Assembly: GCA_019649035.1 (NCBI GenBank)
Contig: BMAT01004904.1
Location: 412,508-438,496 of the forward strand
Direction of reading: 5' to 3'
Origin: Elysia marginata
Taxonomy: Eukaryota; Mollusca; Gastropoda; Plakobranchidae
Length of the DNA stretch: 25,989 nt
How positions within the stretch are numbered: position 1 is the first letter of the stretch; the number at the start of each line of letters is the position of its first letter. The notes under the pieces are model-generated. The model was not told the origin of the DNA, searched no databases, and saw nothing but the letters and a program-made list of their open reading frames with translations. The position numbers were made by a program, and so were the translations under genes. Below are positions 18,985-25,989 of this stretch, one piece after another.

Positions 18985-19923
18985 CACAGTTTCGGGCCTA
19001 GGTCTTGAAGCTGGTGATGGTCTACTTTCAACTTGGCCCTGATAAAGCTCAAAATCTTGCAGCAGTACTGAGCTCTCTGTTCTTGACCAAATTTTAAAAC
19101 CCCATGGATGTTGCTTGCATTTCACATATTGCTTGATCTTGCTGAATGTTCCCTGAAAAAAAATATCATTCCGTCAACAAAGCTATACTCAAGAGATGGT
19201 GTGAGTCTAAAGCATTGAGTCTCTCGCCATTGGGAGATTTTCCAAATTTTTGTCAATCGCTCGTTTTCGTTCCCCATGTTGTTTGCAAAGTGAATTCTTG
19301 GCATAGTCGACTCAAATCTGTCTCGGGGCATGACATTAGCAATTTGGTCGATACGCTTCTCTTTAGCCCAGTTGTCCCGTTGGCTATCAAGGCGAATAAC
19401 ACCTATCAGCTGATATACTCGACTCCAATGGTTTTCTCCGGTTATTTGTGGTGTAGATTGATGGCCTTTCAGGACTTTTGAAAGAGATACAGACCACTGC
19501 AACCATCTTATGTGTGATGAATTAAGAGAATAGTTCAAAGAGCGAAACATGTTGAAAATCAATATCTTCAGAAGGGCCCAAAAATGTACAATCTGGAGGC
19601 TGAACGGATATTTCTTCCAAATATATGTTGGTTTAGCTTTGGAATGAGCCTTTCTATGAGAAATAGATAACGGTGGCTCTGAAGCAGAAGAAGTAGATTG
19701 ACTCGAAGTTAGATCTGAGGGTAGGCGGCGATACTGAACAGCAACTGGAACAAAGCTCGGATCGCTGTCGTTTGCACTATCAGTCGTCTGAGGATTGGCC
19801 CTGCCCAGGTTGGTTGTCTTCATCAACGTGGCTGTCTCTTTGACCAGCACCATCACCACTATCACTGCAATATCCATCAATGATATTCAAAACATCACTT
19901 ACTCGCATGCATTTCTTTGACAT
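18985..19923 (-). pseudogene. piggyBac transposase, N-terminal half
   Basis: The likely start is the ATG at 19923-19921, because it gives MSKKCMRVSDVLNIIDG followed by an acidic Ser/Asp-rich stretch, the usual layout of piggyBac N termini. After a frame change come Ser-rich sequence and YIWKKYPF, then in another frame PPDCTFWGPSEDIDFQHVSL, and then YQLIGVIRL, NWAKEKRIDQIANVMPRDRF. The first catalytic Asp region reads SFVDGMIF (Asp kept), followed by KIKQYVKCKQHPWGFKIW and LYQGQVESRPSP. Relatives continue from here into the part found at 16340 downward. At least four frame changes and internal stops make it a pseudogene. Confidence 0.88.
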
Positions 19924-20482
19924 TATGAGGGTTGTCTCCTTCGACTATTGCCAAAAGGTAGCAATGATGTAAAAGGTTTCGGTCTGAGTGATCAAAATGC
20001 ATAAAAAAAATATTAAAAACGCCTACATGTGTAACAATATTTGAAAGTATGCATGTACATGATACTTCATTTTCGACTAATCATTAATGTTGAATGACAC
20101 CGACAATATTTAGTATCATGCTATAAAACATGTCATTAGCATCTCCTGTCATTATATAGTAAAGGATATGATACTTTTACTAACAGACTGTCACCATTAG
20201 TGGAGACATGTATACCCTTTCGGCCTGGTGACGAAGGACAGTCCGATACAGACTGGTCATGTGTGGAGTGCCCCCTCATGACCCAATGGAGAGGAAAGTT
20301 GGAAAACTAAATATTAACATTATTAACACTATGGAAAATAAGACAATAATCTTAAATGCATGAGAAAATTTAAGATGAAAATAAAGGAAAAAAAGAAAAC
20401 TTTGAATTAAGACAGTTACTAAACCAAATAATAAGGCGGTTTTGTTATCGAATAAAGGGTTTGACCAGTTTGAATGCATGAA

Positions 20483-20498
20483 GTTGCAATTTTGCAAC
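20483..20498. repeat. Palindrome GTTGCAATTTTGCAAC
   Basis: Seven-base arms are perfect complements around TT. It is the right-hand counterpart of the palindrome at 14708-14721 and lies upstream of the piggyBac start. Confidence 0.45.
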
Positions 20499-20599
20499 TA
20501 AACCAGGAGCACTGTTGCAGCCATGATTGAACATGCACTGCCACAGTAGTATTTTTGCAACTACTCATTTTCTGAGTTTTGTGCACATGTTGGTTTAAT

Positions 20600-22850
20600 T
20601 TGTGTTGTAACAGGTGTTAGCAAATTTTATTTTTCATTAGTTTTTCGTAAAAATATTGAACATTAGAGTTGTTTCATAATAAACTTACCTTGAAAAGTTC
20701 GGTGTTTAAAAACTAGATCTTTTTAACTCTACTCTGGTTGTTATTTTTTTCCACGATGAATCCCTAAGTCGATTAAACTCTTAATTTTCTACCGTTCTAT
20801 ACCTGTTTACACCTTACTGCCTTTGTCACGAGAGAAATCACTCTCTGTTTATCCTTAAATTTTTTACTCTGAAAATCATCTACTCTTTAAATGATGTTAG
20901 CTTTTATACTATTTGAATCTTTAAAATGTAAACCTATTTTAATTGTAATGAATTTGGTAAATTTAAATGACAGTCAAACAGTGACGCATCTACTGGTAGC
21001 AAGTGTGTGAGAAAAATAATTTTTTGGTCCTAACCTTTTTCTTGCGTTGGCTTACAACTCAAGTGTTAACGCTTTGAGTTCTCATCACCTGTAAAGGTTT
21101 GGGTTAGGTTTGTTAAAACTATTATTTCTATATGATTTTTAACGAAGAAAAACGATGCTTATAGCTTTTCCTCGTCGACTACACTTTCCCACCAGAGCAA
21201 ATTTAACTCATATTTCAAAACATTACAGAATAACTACTTGTTAGGCGCTCGAATACTCGCATTCCAAAAATTTAATTCAAAAACTGCTCATAGCCACTTT
21301 ACATTTACAGTTGGGTGGACTGATAAAAGTGAATGAGTTGATTTCTCAAGGAAAGTACGACATGAGTCGTCGTTGGCAATCCAGCTCGCACACTCTGAAT
21401 CAGGAGTATGGCGTGAAACCACTTGGCCACGCTGCCTCACAAACACTTCTTTGTACCTTTATGTAGGCATTTCTTTCAATATCAGTTCGTTATTAAAACG
21501 CCATTATATGTCAATTTATGAAATCAATTAATTCATCTCGGCATTTATATATTGTTATTTTACTTGAAGAAACATAGGTTTTTTTTGTTTTAGATAATGG
21601 TGCAAAAGAAAATGGTGACGCAATCATAGTATAAATTTAGTACAAAGAGCTGAATCGCAACGTCCCGTAGCTAGCACCTCTTGGGGCAAATAGAAATTTA
21701 CCAAAACAAATCAACTTTTTCAAGTCTCATGAAAAAGGAAAACTTAATGAATACAACAGTTTACAGTCAAGAAACTTAAAAATTATACCCCTAGAAACAT
21801 CCGCTAATGCCATAAAAGATATTTATCAACTCATAATAATAATTTATGCAGATCTTTTATTAGTTTTCAAAGAGCTTTACAAAAGGATAAGAGAACATGT
21901 TGATTATAACACAGCCTATGAAAGAGTCAGAGGCGTATTAGAATAAGAGGAAAAACATAATAAAGAAGATTAAAGTATAATAAAACGAGATGAGTGGAAT
22001 ATCTGGCGTTTGAGTCTTGCGAACAACAATTACAAGAAAATTGAAATGTCGACAGCTCTAACAAAGTCTAATCTCATAAATAAGAAACGAACACGGAGAT
22101 TGCCAGGTCTGCAGGGAATCATGAGTTTTCGATTTAAAGTTTAAAATTGAATGAATTATATATTTGCGTGTTGAGAAATGAAACCGGGCTCGTCCTTTTT
22201 AAGACTTATACGTAGTACTAGAGAGATAACAGCAACAACTAATTGATCTTAAAGCTTTGCTTCTTTTCTTATCTACTTCTTGTTTTCAAAAATAGTGAAC
22301 GATTTTTGTCACCACTTTTAGCCAAATTAACCATATTGACAACATTCTGCAAATGAGAGAATAGAAGAATTAAAAAAAAACAACTATTTCTTGTCATACG
22401 TCACAATTTAGGCTAAACAACAAAAGAGAATTAAAAAATTTTGAGGCTCTCCGACTTAGCTTACCCTTTTTAAAATCTTACGAAACATTTTCAAAAGGTA
22501 GCATCAATATCGAATTTTTAAATTTGTTTCGTTCTCTTTATAGTTCACCTTTTTGTATGTATTAGTTGGAGTACCTGTTTTACGAACAGTATGAGAGGGC
22601 AGGAAACATAACAGATCTAATTGAAACATGTCATAGGGACTTAAGAAAAATGTGAAGAAGGCAGGTGAACTAATGTGTAGGTCTATTATAGTACTTTCAT
22701 CAATTGCGAAGAATTTCTGGGTAGACAACGTTATCCATGTAGGATCCAGTGGCACTGTTCGCAGATACAGTCCCAAGAGACTTTTGCACTTAATTATACT
22801 TTAGTACTGACTCGTGATGCAATGCTCTTTAGTTCTTATCTATTTTTATC
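20600..22850. other. AT-rich region, no protein gene seen
   Basis: Apart from the tRNA-like sequence at 21364-21437, nothing was recognised. A 90-codon minus-strand frame at 22504-22776 has no known motif. Confidence 0.5.
21364..21437 (-). repeat. tRNA-like sequence (SINE head or decayed tRNA)
   Basis: On the minus strand the sequence begins GAGGCAGCGTGGCCAAGTGG, with TGGCCAAGTGG (21429-21419) a near-perfect A box. The following CATACTC...GAGTGTG can pair as an anticodon-type stem, although it is 7 bp with an 8-base loop instead of 5 and 7. The B-box position reads GCTGGATTGCC, which is far from the GGTTCGANTCC consensus. Most likely a tRNA-derived SINE head or a tRNA pseudogene, not the same SINE as at 5310. 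Confidence 0.4.
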
Positions 22851-22853
22851 TAC

Positions 22854-23080
22854 ATCTCTAAATTCTGGGATATTATTTTAAAAATGAAAATAAATTACTT
22901 TTAGTGTTATGGAATTTAACGCCAAAATCCAGTTCTAGAATAGGCCTAGATCTAGCTCTAGACCTAAATCTAAAAAAAAGCGTTCTATATATTTCAGTGC
23001 TATTCTCAGTGTAATATAATACAGAATTTACAGTTAGGATAATGTTGATATAGATTTATCTAAAAAAAATTAAGATCTAG
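22854..23080 (+). repeat. Diverged direct duplication, unit A
   Basis: Matches unit B with an offset of about 290-300 bases. Shared blocks include GGAATTTAAC, CCAGTTCTA/CAGTTCTAAAA, AGGCCTAGATCT, GCTCTAGA, CAGTGTAATA, GTTAGGAT and AATGTTGATATAGAT. It is rich in CTAGATC words. Confidence 0.8.
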
Positions 23081-23143
23081 AAGCCCAGGATAAGGTAAAA
23101 TAATACTGCAATCACTGCGTTAAAACTTTCCGCCAGGTTCTGC

Positions 23144-23380
23144 ATTTCTAGATTCTGGAATGATATTTTTAAAATAAAATTGAATTACATTAAGTGTTGT
23201 GGAATTTAACTCCAAGATTCAGTTCTAAAACAGGCCTAGATCTGGCTCTAGAGCTAGATCTCTAGAAAGGGAATTCTAGATATTTCAATGTAATGCCCAG
23301 TGTAATAGAACGTATCGTTAGGATTTAGTTTTAGATCTAGAATGTTGATATAGATCTATCTGAAAATCAAGGTGTAGATT
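23144..23380 (+). repeat. Diverged direct duplication, unit B
   Basis: Second copy of unit A; roughly a quarter of the positions differ by eye. The extra TTTTAGATCTAG before AATGTTGATATAG accounts for the change in offset. A gap of about 60 bases separates the units, so this is a spaced or older tandem repeat. Confidence 0.8.
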
Positions 23381-24521
23381 CTCAATATCTCTGGATATCC
23401 ATATTTTAAATTCAACGTTCTGGGCCAAGATCCGGTAAGAGTTACCTAAGCTCTGACCTATTCGCGTTCTATCGGAAAGAGTTTAGTTCGATGTTATTAT
23501 TAATTTTCTCCAACAATCAATAAATCGACATCTGACACATTTTTATTGTTACCATGGAAATCTGCATAAAAAATTTATGTGGACATGCAAATGTTCATAA
23601 TTTATCATTTAGTAGTAAAAGTTTGTATTCGAAACCATTCTTAAGTTCCTTAGCTCCATTATAGTATGATGTTTTTAATATGATATTCTGCCTATTTTTA
23701 TCGCCTCTAACTCGGTCGGTCTCATTATTTTGCTGTCGCTCTCCTTTTTACCTTCTCTCTCGAAATTTCTTTCTCTATCTCGATATCGTCTCTTTATCAC
23801 TGATTCTGATATTCTTCGTTCTGCATAACCTCTATATTCATCATCATATGCCTGCGTTTCTATCTTTCTGTTGCCATATTTACATATTCAATCTCTTTAG
23901 ATATCGGCCTTTTAAACATTTATCAGTTATTGTTGTAAATTTCTTGGCACTCTTATTCTTTACAACGATTTCAATTCATTCTCAAAATCCGTGTGCGTGC
24001 TTGTTTGTCTTTATTTCTTCACCTTCAGCTTCCTCTGTCTCTTGCCTGCTAACCGATCTCTCTCTATTTTAGTCCTTTGCCTTGCCTTTCTTTAGCCAAT
24101 TTAAGGTATAGAACACCTAATGCCGCCTCAATGCATGACTAAAACTCTAGCTCCTAGCTCACTCCATGCCTCGATTACACACAAAAAAGGCTGGGCAGTC
24201 TCGGAAAATTTTCTAAATAATTAGGTCCCATTTAGCCTCATCCCTAAATGGATGACAATCGGCATCTTCACTAGCCCTACAGTACTATAAGCCTTCACAG
24301 TACGTTTAATTAACCTCAAATACAAGGCCGTGTAACTCAGTTATTGCATGCAGTGTACCAGTGTCCTAACTACCGGATGGAAACGACGTCATGGGGAAGT
24401 AATCAACTTTCGTTGATCTCTTCGTCACTGGCACCAGCTGATTGGTAGGTTTATCGTGATGATACAGTGACTTATTGGGACTCTGTATCCGGGATCTGTA
24501 ATGATAACCTTGGGCGAGATT

Positions 24522-24565
24522 CAAACAGGCTTAACAAGACACTTTGATGAGGGCTAGCCTGTTTG
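24522..24565. repeat. 10-bp perfect inverted repeat
   Basis: CAAACAGGCT (24522-24531) and AGCCTGTTTG (24556-24565) are perfect reverse complements with a 24-base spacer and could form a hairpin in RNA or DNA. No element or gene context explains it. Confidence 0.55.
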
Positions 24566-25594
24566 TTCTTCACTTTGTGCGAGGGTTTGCTTTACTACCA
24601 GGGAGAAGATTTTCATTTTTCAGCAGAAAGTTACAAGCCCAATCTAATTAGCCCCTTTAGAAAAAGGGGAGAAACTGGCCGTGGTGGACTGGCAAGTAAG
24701 TTGATTTGAAACTTTTAAGGCCGAATATAATCGTGTCATGACAAGTTCGGGAATAGCATTTTAATTTAGTTTTGTAAAATAAGTAATCTTAATGAAAGAC
24801 ATTTATGTTGAGTATATATTTAGAGGAATTTGTTTCAAGAAATTTTCAAGTATTTTACTTCAGTTAACTCTTCGGTTAGCGGATGACGTCCAAAACGAAT
24901 TATTTGGCGGGGGTAAATTATCTAACTCTTTTTTTTATTTCTGTGTGTTCCTCAGATTCTTTTCAAAGAGATCTGTGAGGTTGTTCTATTTGTTATTCAA
25001 CTGAAATTATATACATACTTAGACTTAAATTTTAATGAGACATAAGATTTGACTGCTTTGTGTTCCAATTTCGACTAGGGTTCTGTTTTCTTGATTACCT
25101 TTTGACGATCTTGTAAAACGATTGGCTCAGTGTAGGTAAAAATAGAAACATTTTAATTTTTGCCGACCGCACGGCTTCGTAAAACGGCTACCCCCCCCCC
25201 CAAATTTTGTGTTGATATGTATGTAATGCATCTTTCAAGGGACATGCACCAAAATCTGACCATTTTGAGGCTAAATTCTTTTTCGCTTATCAGTGTTTTG
25301 CTATACGTATACGCTAATTAAAATATTGACCTAGACAGGGCTAAGCCAGACTCCAATGGAGAGAAGTGAGAGCTCTGACGTTATCTCATTCAGCCTCGAG
25401 CCAAATATATAAATATATCTATCCCTTAGCTGCCCTAGACAACATTGCAGTAGAACTTATCTATACTCAACTATTTTAAATCCACACACTGGTATAATTA
25501 ACGAAAATACTGCATTATAATCTAGATCCAGATGTATGTTATCATGATTAATCTTGCTGCAGAAACTCGTGATTAAGAGCCAAAAGAGAAAATC

Positions 25595-25710
25595 GGAGAT
25601 GAAGAGGCAGACAGGGAATGTAAAGACAGAGCGAGAGAGATAGAGAAATAGATATAGACAGACAGAAAGAGGGGGGAGAGAGAGAGAGGGAGAGAGAGAG
25701 ATGTGGGCTA
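25595..25710 (+). repeat. GA-rich microsatellite tract
   Basis: AGAGAGAG, GACAGACAG and GGGGGGAGAG words dominate. The minus-strand frame here (25457-25750) is a Leu/Ser/Phe-rich artefact of this composition. Confidence 0.7.
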
Positions 25711-25989
25711 TGATAAAAAGGAGCATGAAACGGTTAAAGGAAAACAACAAAAAAGAAATAGAAGGCGTTGAGAGTTAACTCAAAGACAGAATCAGACGCG
25801 GATATGGTAAGCATGGTAAAAGAAAAAGACAACCCTGAGTTGGATAAAACAACATTAAGGGTACAAAAAGAAAAAAAGCACTTTTAAATTGGAGGTTACC
25901 CATTCTAAGATTTTTTACCTAAACCAATTTCGTTATCTTTGCTTACACCCGTGAAGTCGTGGGCACTTTACTATTAGTACAAAAGAAAT

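Larger units (their letters stand above)
14700..20600 (-). mobile_element. piggyBac-type transposon, interrupted by later insertions (approximate limits)
   Basis: Transposase pieces in order on the minus strand lie at 18985-19923 (N-terminal half) and 15371-16340 (C-terminal half). A CR1-like LINE and a Helitron-like sequence fill the gap. Outer limits are proposed from short inverted matches: ATGTGCACAAA at 14770-14780 and its reverse complement at 20578-20588, each followed inward by a GAAAATG-x-G-x-rich block. A TTAA occurs next to the right match (about 20594-20597), which is the piggyBac target, but none was found on the left. Limits are therefore tentative. Confidence 0.55.
23381..25989. 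other. Gene-poor region, no coding sequence supported
   Basis: The 130-codon plus-strand frame at 23680-24072 is Leu/Phe/Ser-rich and follows pyrimidine-rich DNA; it has no family motif and is not called. The part from 24100 to 24700 is somewhat less AT-rich, with a GACGTCA at about 24386-24393, but no gene was recognised. A C-run lies near 25190. Confidence 0.5.

Noticed and set aside
23680-24072. 130-codon plus-strand frame resembling a membrane protein
   Set aside because: Pyrimidine-rich DNA gives Leu/Phe/Ser runs; there are no charged loops or conserved residues that would support a real membrane protein.
24386-24393. CRE-like GACGTCA as a promoter
   Set aside because: A single short motif with no adjacent gene start or TATA context is not enough.

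Overview
The window reads as AT-rich nuclear DNA from a mollusc, most likely a heterobranch gastropod of the sea-slug or sea-hare type. This is inferred from three things: a rhodopsin-family receptor that resembles molluscan chemosensory receptors, a tRNA-derived SINE ending in AACCAACCAA, and islands rich in the word CTAGATC. There is no bacterial-style operon structure. One host protein-coding gene is convincing; most of the rest is mobile elements at different stages of decay, with long unremarkable AT-rich spacers.

Layout. 1-2700: no gene, with a CTAGATC island and a purine-rich stretch. 2731-3826 (minus): a seven-transmembrane receptor whose main frame is open for 333 codons. The missing start of its first helix lies one frame away, across a run of nine T. 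5297-5627: a complete SINE with 13-bp target duplications. 7336-9569: a 2.2-kb DNA transposon with inverted ends of about 130 bp, carrying a decayed integrase gene of the KRBA2/Ginger type. A second SINE copy sits inside that gene, again with a 13-bp target duplication. 11227-11949: the 3' end of an RTE-like LINE. 14280-14346: the tail of a CR1-like LINE.

The largest structure is at about 14.7-20.6 kb. It is a piggyBac-type transposase on the minus strand, start near 19923 and stop at 15371, broken into two pieces. The gap holds a 5'-truncated CR1-like LINE (about 16345-17455). Its ATT tail is followed directly by a hairpin that looks like a Helitron 3' end, then by a 308-bp tandem duplication. 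Short inverted matches at 14.77 and 20.58 kb may mark the outer ends of the piggyBac element.

20.6-26 kb has no recognisable gene. It holds a tRNA-like sequence on the minus strand (21364-21437), a diverged 290-bp direct duplication rich in TCTAGATC (22854-23380), a 10-bp perfect inverted repeat (24522-24565) and a GA-rich tract.

The genes do not form a pathway. The coherent story is one receptor gene beside a nest of transposons. The insertion order can be partly read: SINE after the Ginger-type element, CR1 after piggyBac, and the Helitron-like sequence probably after CR1. No wholly new system was found. The most useful points are the receptor frameshift, the two nested insertions and the Helitron-like terminus.
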